From DASQBT01 sp963746955 (GTDB lineage Bacteria; Pseudomonadota; Gammaproteobacteria; Burkholderiales; Thiobacillaceae): a stretch of DNA of 64,000 nt. The position numbers and the translations under genes were made by a program. Each line of letters opens with the position of its first letter. Position 1 is the first letter of the stretch. Positions 27,204 to 35,918 of the stretch are shown here, one piece after another. A model generated the notes under the pieces. That model was not told the DNA's origin, did no database searches, and saw only the letters and a program-made list of their open reading frames with translations. The stretch covers positions 62,001 through 126,000 of the forward strand of contig CAVVDR010000004.1 of assembly GCA_963746955.1 (NCBI GenBank). The letters are read 5' to 3'.

Positions 27204-28802
27204 ATGCATAAACTCTTGCCGAGCCTGCTGGGCTGCCTGATGGCAGCCCCGGCTGGGTCCTGGGCGCTTGGCCTGGGCGAAATCAAGCTTCAGTCCTACC
27301 TGGGCCAGCCCCTTAAAGCCAGCATCCCGGTGCTGGCCGGGCCGGGCGAGGTGATTGAAGAAAACTGCTTTGAGGTCAAGTCCGACAATGCCGGCGGCCT
27401 GCCGGGCGTGGCGGGGATCAACATCGTGCTGCAGCGGCAGGCGGGCGGTGCGCGTCTGCTCCTCACCTCTCGCCACTCGGTGAATGAGCCCGCAGTGGCC
27501 ATTTCCGTGATTTCCGATTGTCCTCAGCGCTTGACCCGGCGATACATGGTGCTGCTTGATCCACCCGTCATCATGGAAACTCCGGCCCTGCCGAAAGCCG
27601 AGGTCCAGCCAGAAAGCCACTCAATTCCCCTCGTGCACAAGGTCCGCGCAGCCAGGACGGCGGGTCACCGGGCTGCCGCCCGTTCCCGCGCAAGACCGGC
27701 ACGAACACACGTTCATCACGCCCCTCATCCACGCTTGGCGCGATCGGGCCCCCGTCTGATTGTGTCCGCGGGCAACCGTGCCATACCCGGCACCGCGCCA
27801 TCAGGCCTGCGTATGGGCGCAAGTCCGCCGTCTCCCGGCAAGGACCAGGTCTCCCCGCCGGGCAGCGCGGAAGTGGCGGATAAAGACGCGTTACTGAACC
27901 GCAAGCTGAATTACCTGGAGAAGCAGTTGGCCTATCTGCAACGGCGCAATGCAGAATTGGATCAGGCTGCCCGCAAGACCCAGGCGGCTCGTCCCGCGCC
28001 CAAACCTGTCGCCGCGAGCGGCAATCCGTGGCTGTCCTGGCTTGTCGGCCTTGCCCTGCTGACTGCCGGCGCGCTGCTCGCGTGGCGCTGGCGCCGCATG
28101 CGCAAAACCGGGCTTCATTTCAGCGAAGCAGATCTGTGGTCTGTTCCCCTCGGGGACGAAAAGCCGGCCGGGCACCTGGAGACATCTGCCGAAGACATCG
28201 AACTGAAGGCCCCTGCCCAACAGGATTTTCCTTTGGCTGTCGCAGAAGCCACCGAACCATCCGCGTCTCTGGCTCCAGTTCATCCGCCCATCGCGGCCAA
28301 GTGGCTGGGCAAGAATCGGGCGACAGAGAATGGCATGGAAGTTGATGACAGCGTGGTGGACGAAGTCGAAGTGTTCATGGCTCACGGGCACGCCGACCTG
28401 GCGATCAACCTGTTGCAGGAACACTTGCGCGTCGCGCCGGATGAATCGCCTATTCCCTGGATGCTGCTGCTGGATTTGCTCAAGCGCCAGAAACTCGCGA
28501 AGGCGTTCGAGGAGGCACGGATCGCGTGCAAGCAGCATTTCAACATCCGCATTCCCGATCTGGATGAAGACGAACCCGGACCGGGAGCAGCAGACCTAGA
28601 AGCCTACCCTCACATCCTCGCCCAATTGACCCGGCTTTGGGGCACACCCGAATGCCAGAGCTACCTGGATGACCTGATTTTCGACCGGCGCGGCGGCATC
28701 CGGGCAGGCTTTCATCCCCCTGCCTACCGCGAGATAATGCTGCTGCGAACCATGCAGGCCGGCGAATCACCCCCTGCTTCGGCCCGCTACCGGGCCTATT
28801 AG
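27204..28802 (+). CDS. FimV-like polar/pilus-assembly protein, without a visible LysM motif
   Basis: A 532-residue protein. A signal peptide ends before LGLGEIKLQSYLGQPLKASIPV (about 23-45), the hallmark FimV/HubP N-terminal domain. A basic His/Arg-rich stretch follows (about 150-200), then a coiled coil (LNRKLNYLEKQLAYLQRRNAEL), one membrane span at about 275-295 (WLSWLVGLALLTAGALLAW), and a cytoplasmic part with the VEVFMAHGHADLAINLLQEHL TPR-like helix. FimV/HubP proteins organise cell poles and type IV pili. I do not see the LysM domain of longer FimV proteins, and no pilus gene is nearby. Start MHKLLPS chosen for the signal peptide. Confidence 0.78.
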   Translation: MHKLLPSLLGCLMAAPAGSWALGLGEIKLQSYLGQPLKASIPVLAGPGEVIEENCFEVKSDNAGGLPGVAGINIVLQRQAGGARLLLTSRHSVNEPAVAISVISDCPQRLTRRYMVLLDPPVIMETPALPKAEVQPESHSIPLVHKVRAARTAGHRAAARSRARPARTHVHHAPHPRLARSGPRLIVSAGNRAIPGTAPSGLRMGASPPSPGKDQVSPPGSAEVADKDALLNRKLNYLEKQLAYLQRRNAELDQAARKTQAARPAPKPVAASGNPWLSWLVGLALLTAGALLAWRWRRMRKTGLHFSEADLWSVPLGDEKPAGHLETSAEDIELKAPAQQDFPLAVAEATEPSASLAPVHPPIAAKWLGKNRATENGMEVDDSVVDEVEVFMAHGHADLAINLLQEHLRVAPDESPIPWMLLLDLLKRQKLAKAFEEARIACKQHFNIRIPDLDEDEPGPGAADLEAYPHILAQLTRLWGTPECQSYLDDLIFDRRGGIRAGFHPPAYREIMLLRTMQAGESPPASARYRAY

Positions 28803-28925
28803 GCCTATAAGCGGTTCCGCGTGCTTGAGGGCGGTGGCGGCAATCTCCGGTCCCGTCGCTCGGGTGAAATATCGATGAAGCCGATACAATCGCGGAATTC
28901 ATCCGGACTTGAGCCCCCAAACGCT

Positions 28926-29858
28926 ATGCGCACGCTGATCTGCGGTTCTCTGGCCTTCGACTCCATCATGGTCTTCCACGACCACTTCAAACATCACATC
29001 CTGCCGGACAAAATACACATCCTCAACGTGTCCTTCCTGGTGCCCGACATGCGCCGCGAATACGGCGGCTGCGCCGGCAATATCGCCTACAACCTGAAGC
29101 TGCTGGGCGGCGAGCCGGTAATCATGGCGACGGTGGGGGAGGACTTCGCCCCCTACCAGGAACGCCTCAACCGACTGGGCCTGAGCCAGGAATGCGTCCG
29201 CCGGGTGGAAGGTACTTATACCGCCCAGGCTTTCATCACCACCGACCTTTCTGACAACCAGATCACCGCTTTCCATCCCGGTGCAATGAGCCAGTCGCAT
29301 CTAAATGACGCAGGCTCTGCCCGCGACATCAAGCTGGGCATCGTCTCGCCGGACGGGCGCGAAGGCATGCTGGCTCACTGCGAACAATTCGACCGGGCCA
29401 ACATCCCTTTTGTGTTCGATCCGGGCCAGGGCATGCCGCTGTTCAACGGCGATGAGCTGATGCAGATGGTGCGTCAGGCCGATTACGTCACCCTGAATGA
29501 CTACGAGGCCGAGCTGTTACAGGCGCGCACCGGCCGCAGTCTGGAACAGTTGGCGCAGGCCGTGAAATGCCTGATCGTGACGCAGGGCGGCGAAGGATCG
29601 CGCTTCCATTCCGAGGGTAGAATCGTCGACATTCCCGTTGCGCCGGTACGCGAAGTCGTCGATCCCACGGGCTGTGGCGACGCGTTCCGCGCCGGGCTCC
29701 TGTATGGAATTGTGAATGGTCTGGACTGGGAAACTACCGGGCGGCTGGCGAGCCTCATGGGCGCCATCAAGATCGAGAGCCGCGGCGGACAAAACCACGC
29801 CCCCAGCCGGATGGAAATTGAAACCCGGTTCGCCGAGTCGTTCGGCTATCGGTTCTAG
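28926..29858 (+). CDS. PfkB-family carbohydrate/nucleoside kinase
   Basis: A 310-residue ribokinase-fold kinase. It begins MRTLICGSLAFDSIMVF; the GG switch is EYGGCAGNIAYNLKLLGG (about 46-63), and the catalytic DPTGCGDAFRAGL with its Asp is near 245-250. Proteins of this branch are related to adenosine kinases and are common in Betaproteobacteria; the phosphorylated substrate is uncertain. The frame is open 105 bases upstream, but the fold starts at the ATG 28926. Confidence 0.88.
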   Translation: MRTLICGSLAFDSIMVFHDHFKHHILPDKIHILNVSFLVPDMRREYGGCAGNIAYNLKLLGGEPVIMATVGEDFAPYQERLNRLGLSQECVRRVEGTYTAQAFITTDLSDNQITAFHPGAMSQSHLNDAGSARDIKLGIVSPDGREGMLAHCEQFDRANIPFVFDPGQGMPLFNGDELMQMVRQADYVTLNDYEAELLQARTGRSLEQLAQAVKCLIVTQGGEGSRFHSEGRIVDIPVAPVREVVDPTGCGDAFRAGLLYGIVNGLDWETTGRLASLMGAIKIESRGGQNHAPSRMEIETRFAESFGYRF

Positions 29859-30005
29859 CGCTCCATCCATACTGCATACAACTCCTCCATCATCGATTGT
29901 TGTTCCCGGCAGCCACAAGTCCGGCTGGACAATTGGCCAATGCTGCCGACTCATCAGTGGCAGGCAGGCATCGCCGCAATGACTGCTTGGCGGCTAGAAT
30001 CGGGC

Positions 30006-30797
30006 ATGTCCGTTTCCGCCCATCTACGTCGCGCCTACCGTCTACCCCGTATGGCCTTGCATGTCGCATGGGTGATAGTGTTGGCGGCCACCGCCTTCCA
30101 TTGGCAGAGCCCCGCGCAATGGGACCGCACCGCGTCCCGCTGGTCCGCCAAACTGTTGCGCATCCTCGGCGTTCGCTTGACCGTCACGCCTGCAGCGCCG
30201 CGGATGGATGGCGCCTTGCTGGTGGCCAATCACATTTCCTGGCTGGACATATTTGTCATTTATGCCATGAAGCGCGTCCATTTCGTCTCCAAGGCCGAAG
30301 TGGAGCGCTGGCCAGTCGCGGGCTGGCTGGGCGGAAGGGCAGGCACCCTATACATCGAACGGGCGAAGCGATCGGACACGGCGCGGATCAATCGGGAGAT
30401 GCGCGCGATACTGGAGCGGGGCGGCTGCGTAGCGGTGTTTCCCGAGGGCACGTCTTCCGATGGAAGGCATATCCGCCGCTTCCTGCCGTCCCTTTTGCAG
30501 CCCGCAGTCGACTTGGGTTTGCCGGTAATCCCGGCGGCCCTGCGCTACTGCCAGCCCGATGGCAGTCACAGTGATGCGCCGAATTATATCGACCAGATGA
30601 GTTTTGCCGAGTCGCTCTGGCGTGTCGCCGGCACACCCGCCATCCACGCGCGGCTTGAATTCGGCGCGGTGCAGACGGGCAGCGACCGGCGCACGCTGGC
30701 GCTCGCCGCTCAGGCCGAAGTGGCTAGGATGCTGGGCGTTTCAGTGACGGACAAACCACCTGGATGGCCCGGCGGTCCTCAAGACGCAGGGCAGTGA
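30006..30797 (+). CDS. 1-acyl-sn-glycerol-3-phosphate acyltransferase (PlsC family)
   Basis: A 263-residue membrane-associated acyltransferase. After an N-terminal hydrophobic segment (about 17-31), motif I NHISWLD (His76, Asp81) and motif III FPEGTS (145-150) are present. It probably acylates lysophosphatidic acid in phospholipid synthesis, though ornithine-lipid acyltransferases look similar. I start at MSVSAHLRRAYRL (30006); another ATG lies 66 bases upstream in frame. The last 74 bases overlap the convergent apaH gene. Confidence 0.87.
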   Translation: MSVSAHLRRAYRLPRMALHVAWVIVLAATAFHWQSPAQWDRTASRWSAKLLRILGVRLTVTPAAPRMDGALLVANHISWLDIFVIYAMKRVHFVSKAEVERWPVAGWLGGRAGTLYIERAKRSDTARINREMRAILERGGCVAVFPEGTSSDGRHIRRFLPSLLQPAVDLGLPVIPAALRYCQPDGSHSDAPNYIDQMSFAESLWRVAGTPAIHARLEFGAVQTGSDRRTLALAAQAEVARMLGVSVTDKPPGWPGGPQDAGQ

Positions 30798-31545
30798 GCC
30801 GGCCGCCCCACAGGCAAGCGGTATCCAGCGCCATGATGTCCTCGCGCAGCAGCAGACCCAGGGCAGACCAGTGGCCGAACACGATGGGTATGTTCTCGGT
30901 CTTGCGGCCCGGCACATCAAACCAGGGCATCAACTGCGGTGGCGGCGTACCGATGCGCCCCTTGTGGTGAAAATCCATGACCCCTTGCGCAGTGCAAAAC
31001 CGCATCCGAGTAAACACGTTGGTAATCACCCGCAACCGATCCGGCCCCCTCAGATCATCACTCCAGGTATCAGGGACGCTGCCATAGAGGCGGGAATACA
31101 AAGGCGGGAAGTCATCGCTGCGCAAGGCGCTTTCCAGCTCATTCGCATGGGCCAGGGTCTGGGCCAGAGTCCAACCCGGCCATGCGCCCGCGTGGGTCAT
31201 CAACACCCCGTGTTCATAATGGGCCATGGGCCGGTGTCTGAGCCAATGCATCAACTCATCACAATCAGACGCCTGCAAGATTTCGTTTAGCGTGTCCGAT
31301 TCGTGGCTCTTGCGGTGGCCGGCCCACACGCCGAGCAGGTGCAGATCATGATTGCCAAGTACCGTGACGGCGGCTTCGCCGAGTTTACGCACGAAGCGCA
31401 GCACCTCAAGCGACTCCGGGCCGCGATTGACCAGATCCCCGACCAGCCAGAGCCGGTCGCGGTCAGGATCGAATTCCAGCTTGTCCAGCAGCCGACGCAT
31501 AGCCGCGTAGCAGCCCTGCACATCACCTATCGCATACGTTGCCAT
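30724..31545 (-). CDS. apaH: Symmetrical bis(5'-nucleosyl)-tetraphosphatase ApaH
   Basis: A 273-residue metallophosphatase that hydrolyses Ap4A to two ADP; ApaH also removes Np4 caps from RNA in E. coli. The phosphoesterase motifs are GDVQGC, VGDLVNRGPES, and LGNHDLHLL. It begins MATYAIGDVQG at 31545; the open frame upstream of this Met has no homology. Its 3' end overlaps plsC by 74 bases in antisense. It is divergent from rep with 64 bases between starts, so a shared promoter region is likely. Confidence 0.95.
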   Translation of the reverse strand: MATYAIGDVQGCYAAMRRLLDKLEFDPDRDRLWLVGDLVNRGPESLEVLRFVRKLGEAAVTVLGNHDLHLLGVWAGHRKSHESDTLNEILQASDCDELMHWLRHRPMAHYEHGVLMTHAGAWPGWTLAQTLAHANELESALRSDDFPPLYSRLYGSVPDTWSDDLRGPDRLRVITNVFTRMRFCTAQGVMDFHHKGRIGTPPPQLMPWFDVPGRKTENIPIVFGHWSALGLLLREDIMALDTACLWGGRLTALRLEDRRAIQVVCPSLKRPAS

Positions 31546-31609
31546 GGCATCAAGAAGCGTCCCGTTTTCCGAATGATACAATCCCTGCCTGACTGTTTGG
31601 TTGCATCCC

Positions 31610-33592
31610 ATGCTGTCCCAACTCAATCCCCCCCAGCGCGAAGCCGCGAGATATCTGGACGGCCCCCTGCTGGTGCTAGCCGGCGCCGGTTCCGGCAAAA
31701 CCCGTGTCATCACCCACAAGATCGCGTGGCTGATTCACGAGTGCGGCTACCGCGCTGCTTCCATCGCCGCCATCACCTTCACCAACAAGGCCGCCCGGGA
31801 AATGCAGGATCGCGCCGGCAAGCTTCTGGAAGCAAGGGAGGGCAAGGGCCTGGTCGTCACCACCTTCCATTCCCTGGGCCTGCGACTGCTCAGGGAAGAC
31901 GCGCGGCTGGCCGGGCTCAAGCCCGGCTTTTCCATCCTCGACAGTGCGGATGTCCAAGGCATTCTGGCCGAGATGTTGCAGACCACGGATCGCAAACTCA
32001 TCCGGCAGGCCGCGGCGCGCATTTCCCACTGGAAAAACGGTCTGCTATCTCCTGACGCAGCGCTGAAGGCTGCAGAATCGGATGCCGACCATGCCTGGGC
32101 CAGGCTTTATGCGCGCTATGCCGCGACTTTGCTTGCCTATCAGGCGGTGGACTTTGATGACCTGATCCGGCTGCCGGCGGAATTGCTGGAGACCCGGCCC
32201 GAGGTTCGGGAAAAATGGCAGAACCGCATGCGCCATGTGCTGGTGGACGAATACCAGGACACCAACGCTGCCCAGTACCGGGTGCTCAAGCTGATCACTG
32301 GGCCGCGCGCGGCGTTTACTGCGGTGGGCGACGACGATCAGTCGATTTACGGCTGGCGCGGCGCTTCGGCCGACAACCTGCAGGCCCTCACGCTGGATTA
32401 CCCGCACCTCAAGCTAATCAAGCTGGAACAGAACTACCGCTCGACGGTGCGCATTCTCAAGGCCGCCAATGCGCTGATCGCGCACAACCCCAAGCTGTTC
32501 GACAAGCAGTTATGGAGCGAGCTGGGCTTGGGCGACGCCATCCAGGTCATGGTCGCCAGGGATGACGCCGCCGAAGCCGAATCGGTCGTGGTGCGCCTGA
32601 TGAACCACAAGTTCCAGCACCGCACCCGCTATCAGGACTACGCCGTTCTCTATCGCGGCAACCATCAGGCCCGGTTGTTCGAGCAGGCTCTGCGCAATGA
32701 AAAAATTCCCTACCGACTGTCCGGCGGACAGTCGTTTTTCGACAAAGCGGAAATCAAGGATCTCACTGCGTGGCTCAGGCTGATTGCCAATCAGGATGAT
32801 GATCCGGCCTACATACGCGCCATTACCACACCCAAGCGGGGGGTGGGCGCCGCAACTCTGGAGAGACTGGGGGAGGCTGCGGCGAGAAATCGCACTTCAC
32901 TGTTCGAGGCTGCATTCTCCGTCGCCGCCGCCGAGATCCTCGCACCGCGCCAGCTTGAGCCGTTGACGGAATTCTGTGATTCTATCAACCGCATCAGCCA
33001 CCGTGCGGGCCGCGAGCCGGCGGCTCAGGTGCTGGACGATTTGATCACCGCCATCGGCTATGAAGCCTATCTGTGCGATGCGGAGGAGCCACGGGCGGCC
33101 GAGAGCAAATGGAAGAACGTGCTCGACTTTCTCAACTGGCTCAAGGCCAAGGGCGAGGAGGATGGCAAGAACCTTCTGGAATTGACCCAAATGGTGGCCC
33201 TTGTCACCTTGTTGGAAGAGAAGGATGACAGCAGCCTCGACGCAGTCCGCCTTTCCACCTTGCATGCGGCCAAGGGTCTGGAATACGACCATGTGTTTCT
33301 GGTGGGGGTGGAGGAGGGCGTACTGCCGCACCGCGAAGCAGTGGAAGAAAATCGCCTGGAGGAAGAACGCCGGCTAATGTATGTAGGGATGACGCGCGCG
33401 CGCAAGAGTCTGACCGTCAGCCACTGCGAGCGCCGCAAGCGGGGAGGGGAGTGGCTGGTCTGCGAACCCAGCCGCTTCATCGCGGAGATGGGTGACGAGA
33501 TCCGTCAACAGGACAGGCCTGACAGCGAGGCTGCGCGGAAAAACGGCAAGGCGCGGCTGGCGATGCTCAAGGCGATGCTGGCCGACGCCTAG
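31610..33592 (+). CDS. rep: ATP-dependent DNA helicase Rep
   Basis: A 660-residue superfamily 1A 3'-5' helicase. Walker A GAGSGKT lies at 25-31, followed by AITFTNKAAREM (motif Ia), VDEYQDTN (motif II), GDDDQSIYGWRGA (motif III), and VEEGVLPHRE and YVGMTRAR near the C-terminus. Rep clears protein roadblocks at replication forks. Similarity to Rep rather than UvrD is judged from the opening LNPPQREA and the length. Start ATG 31610 is preferred over an in-frame TTG three codons earlier. The stop overlaps the convergent Sel1 gene by 4 bases. Confidence 0.93.
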   Translation: MLSQLNPPQREAARYLDGPLLVLAGAGSGKTRVITHKIAWLIHECGYRAASIAAITFTNKAAREMQDRAGKLLEAREGKGLVVTTFHSLGLRLLREDARLAGLKPGFSILDSADVQGILAEMLQTTDRKLIRQAAARISHWKNGLLSPDAALKAAESDADHAWARLYARYAATLLAYQAVDFDDLIRLPAELLETRPEVREKWQNRMRHVLVDEYQDTNAAQYRVLKLITGPRAAFTAVGDDDQSIYGWRGASADNLQALTLDYPHLKLIKLEQNYRSTVRILKAANALIAHNPKLFDKQLWSELGLGDAIQVMVARDDAAEAESVVVRLMNHKFQHRTRYQDYAVLYRGNHQARLFEQALRNEKIPYRLSGGQSFFDKAEIKDLTAWLRLIANQDDDPAYIRAITTPKRGVGAATLERLGEAAARNRTSLFEAAFSVAAAEILAPRQLEPLTEFCDSINRISHRAGREPAAQVLDDLITAIGYEAYLCDAEEPRAAESKWKNVLDFLNWLKAKGEEDGKNLLELTQMVALVTLLEEKDDSSLDAVRLSTLHAAKGLEYDHVFLVGVEEGVLPHREAVEENRLEEERRLMYVGMTRARKSLTVSHCERRKRGGEWLVCEPSRFIAEMGDEIRQQDRPDSEAARKNGKARLAMLKAMLADA

Positions 33593-34371
33593 CGCATCTT
33601 CGCACTGGTTGCCCCGGTAGCTGCCTCTGCCGCCTTGTCCGACGCGGCGGCGGGCGTCACGTCAAGGGTCATGCCTGACAACCTGCGTGCCTCGCTCTGC
33701 ATAGCCTTCAACTGATCGGCCTTGAGCTGCTGGCCCACACTGTCTCGGGACTTGGCGGCGTCCTCCACACCCTGGGCCGCAGCCAGATTGAACCATAAAT
33801 AGGCTTTGGCCTTGTCCGTCTCGGTGCCGGTGCCAAAGCGGTACAGTTCCCCCAGCGTATTTTGGGCCGGCGCATAGCCTTTCTTTGCGGGCTTCTCGAT
33901 CCAGCCAAAGGCAGCGTTGAAGTCCTGCACCACGCCCTCCCCGGCTAGTAGGGCCAATCCCAATTGATACTGGGCTTCTGCGGACCCCTGTCTGGCGGCT
34001 TTGGCAAACCACTGGGCGGCTTCCTTGGGGTTCTTGATAACGCCGTCACCCTGCGCGTAGCGCCTGCCCATTTCCAGTTCGGCTTGCGCGTCGCCCCGCG
34101 TGGCTCGCTGGTAGAGCGCATCCTGGGATGAAACGTCCGCCATGATCGGCCTGCTTGACTGTCCGCTCATTTGCCGAACCGTCATGCCCAGCCCGATCAG
34201 TACCAATAAGGCCAACATAATGGGCTTGATGCGGCTCTTCAACCAAAACCGGCGCTTGCACGCGTGACAGCGCATGGACCGGTAGAGCAGCAATCTGCTT
34301 AAGCCATCACTGGCATGCGGGGATGATCCCCGAACCCGTCCGCTGCCGCAGCTTGGGCAAACCGGCTGCAT
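33589..34371 (-). CDS. Zinc-ribbon membrane protein with Sel1 (TPR-like) repeats
   Basis: A 260-residue protein. An N-terminal four-cysteine ribbon (Cys5, Cys8, Cys35, Cys38) is followed by a membrane span at about 48-66 (KPIMLALLVLIGLGMTV) and a periplasmic part with about three Sel1 repeats (AELEMGRRYAQGDGV, AQYQLGLALLAGEGV, AQNTLGELYRFGTG). Sel1 repeats usually bind proteins. The tail is Ala-rich. It lies 3 bases downstream of the cytochrome gene on the same strand, so the two are probably co-transcribed; a role in cytochrome maturation or anchoring is possible but unproven. Confidence 0.82.
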   Translation of the reverse strand: MQPVCPSCGSGRVRGSSPHASDGLSRLLLYRSMRCHACKRRFWLKSRIKPIMLALLVLIGLGMTVRQMSGQSSRPIMADVSSQDALYQRATRGDAQAELEMGRRYAQGDGVIKNPKEAAQWFAKAARQGSAEAQYQLGLALLAGEGVVQDFNAAFGWIEKPAKKGYAPAQNTLGELYRFGTGTETDKAKAYLWFNLAAAQGVEDAAKSRDSVGQQLKADQLKAMQSEARRLSGMTLDVTPAAASDKAAEAATGATSAKMR

Positions 34372-34374
34372 GAT

Positions 34375-35169
34375 TTACTTCGCTTTGCTCACCATGTAGT
34401 CAACCGCGGCCTTCACGTCCGGGTATGTCAGAGCGGCGTTGCCACCCATGGCGGGCATCACGTGCTTGCCCCTGACCGCATTAGTGTAGAGGGTTGCAAG
34501 CCCCGACTTGATACGGGGCGCCCAGGCCGCCTTGTCACCAAACTTCGGCGCGTCGGCCACCCCCGTTTCGTGACAGGCTTTGCAGGTGCCTTCAAACACC
34601 TTCCGTCCCCTTGCCAAATTAGCTGCGTCAGGAGCCGCGGCGGCGGCAACGACTGTGGGGGTCGCGGGGGCCGGCGCAGCCGGTTCCTTGAAATTGGCTC
34701 CTGCCGCATCCGCCATGTAAACGATCGCGCGCTTGACTTCGGTATCCGACAGGTCCGGGTTGCCGCCGCGCGCCGGCATCTGCTTGAAGCCTTCAAGCGC
34801 ATGGGTGGTCAGTGCATCCAGGCCCTTGACGATGCGAGGGCCCCAATCCCCCTTGTTCTGGTACTTGGGCGCGCCCAGCGCGCCGCTGCCGTGACAAGCG
34901 CTGCATACCGAGTCATAGACTTCCTGGCCGGATTTCTCGGCCTTGGGCGCGTTTGCGTCCACCGCTTCCAGTTTGGCAAACGGCCGGATATTGTTTTCCA
35001 CGATCCTGTCGGCGACTTCCGGGCTGTCCGTATCCACTTGCCTTCCCTGTATGCCCTCGATCAGCTGAATGATGAGAAAAATGGCGATCAGCGGAGCAAA
35101 CAGTCCGGCAACCACGGAAATAATGATTTCCTGAGTCGTGGCCTGGGTCATTTTGGCAGTGTCGGCCAT
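34375..35169 (-). CDS. Membrane-anchored dihaem cytochrome c (c5-type domains)
   Basis: A 264-residue protein with one N-terminal membrane anchor (about 14-37) and two cytochrome c5-like domains. Haem motifs are CSACH (89-93) and CKACH (196-200); likely Met ligands lie in KQMPARGG and HVMPAMGG. A Pro/Ala-rich linker joins the domains (about 162-182). It probably carries electrons on the periplasmic face, for instance to a terminal oxidase. It starts at ATG 35169 and leads an operon with the Sel1 protein. The closely similar halves suggest an internal domain duplication. Confidence 0.92.
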   Translation of the reverse strand: MADTAKMTQATTQEIIISVVAGLFAPLIAIFLIIQLIEGIQGRQVDTDSPEVADRIVENNIRPFAKLEAVDANAPKAEKSGQEVYDSVCSACHGSGALGAPKYQNKGDWGPRIVKGLDALTTHALEGFKQMPARGGNPDLSDTEVKRAIVYMADAAGANFKEPAAPAPATPTVVAAAAAPDAANLARGRKVFEGTCKACHETGVADAPKFGDKAAWAPRIKSGLATLYTNAVRGKHVMPAMGGNAALTYPDVKAAVDYMVSKAK

Positions 35170-35250
35170 GGGTAGTCTCTCGGAGAACGTCTAGAAGACG
35201 AAATTATAAGGAAAAGCCCCTCGGCGTGGAACCTCGACGGTGTCGCTTGC

Positions 35251-35279
35251 TGGACGCAAAATGGCAAACCCGCTATTCT
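35251..35279 (+). promoter_or_regulatory. Promoter of the tRNA-Arg gene
   Basis: TGGACG (35251-35256) and TATTCT (35274-35279) are separated by 17 bases, each matching the sigma-70 hexamers at 4 of 6 positions. The predicted start is about 5 bases before the mature tRNA 5' end. Confidence 0.5.
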
Positions 35280-35290
35280 TGCGCGTCTCG

Positions 35291-35367
35291 GCGCCCGTAG
35301 CTCAGTTGGATAGAGTACTGCCCTCCGAAGGCAGGGGTCGCACGTTCGAATCGTGTCGGGCGCGCCA
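35291..35367 (+). tRNA. tRNA-Arg (anticodon CCG)
   Basis: A 77-base cloverleaf with acceptor GCGCCCG/CGGGCGC, D-arm with AGCTCAGTTGGATAGAG, anticodon stem CTGCC/GGCAG around the loop CTCCGAA (anticodon CCG, reading CGG), T-loop TTCGAATC, and an encoded CCA end (35365-35367). The discriminator base is G. Confidence 0.97.
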
Positions 35368-35477
35368 AGTCCTAATGCATTTACTTTCTCTTTCCCTATG
35401 CATCTTCTTTTTCTTTCCCCGATTCCCGCTTTGTGGTGCAATGCACCAATACCCAAGCAATTTACTCAGGAATCAGT

Positions 35478-35888
35478 ATGTCAGGATTGAATAAAGACAC
35501 CCCCAACCCCACCGAAATCAAGCTCCACCAAACCTCGCACAAGATGGAAATCGCATTCGATGACGGCAACCGGTTCGAGTTGCCTTACGAATATCTGCGC
35601 GTCTATTCCCCCTCGGCCGAGGTGCGCGGCCATGGTCAAGGGCAGGAAAAACTTCAGGTTGGCAAGAAGAATGTGACGATCGACCACATCGAGCCGGTCG
35701 GTAGCTATGCGGTTTGCCTGTTTTTCAATGATCAGCACAACACGGGCATTTATTCCTGGGATTACCTGTATGACCTCGGCGCCCATTACGACGCGTTCTG
35801 GCAGGATTATCTCAATCGTATGGAAGCCGCCGGAGCCTCACGCGAACCGGCCAGCGCGCAATATGAGCAGCGCCCCAAGAGCAAATGA
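35478..35888 (+). CDS. DUF971 family protein
   Basis: A 136-residue protein of the DUF971 / gamma-butyrobetaine-hydroxylase N-terminal-like family: PTEIKLHQTSHKMEIAFDDGNRFELPYEYLRVYSPSAEVRGHG is typical, followed by KKNVTIDHIEPVGSYAV and the GIYSWDYLYDLG end. The eukaryotic version binds zinc; the bacterial role is unknown. In many Betaproteobacteria this gene neighbours ubiE; here it precedes a radical SAM gene with a 30-base gap. I start at the ATG 35478 (MSGLNKDTPNPTEI), not the open frame upstream. Confidence 0.9.
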   Translation: MSGLNKDTPNPTEIKLHQTSHKMEIAFDDGNRFELPYEYLRVYSPSAEVRGHGQGQEKLQVGKKNVTIDHIEPVGSYAVCLFFNDQHNTGIYSWDYLYDLGAHYDAFWQDYLNRMEAAGASREPASAQYEQRPKSK

Positions 35889-35918
35889 AGAACGGCACAA
35901 GTAGGTGACGCGAATCAC

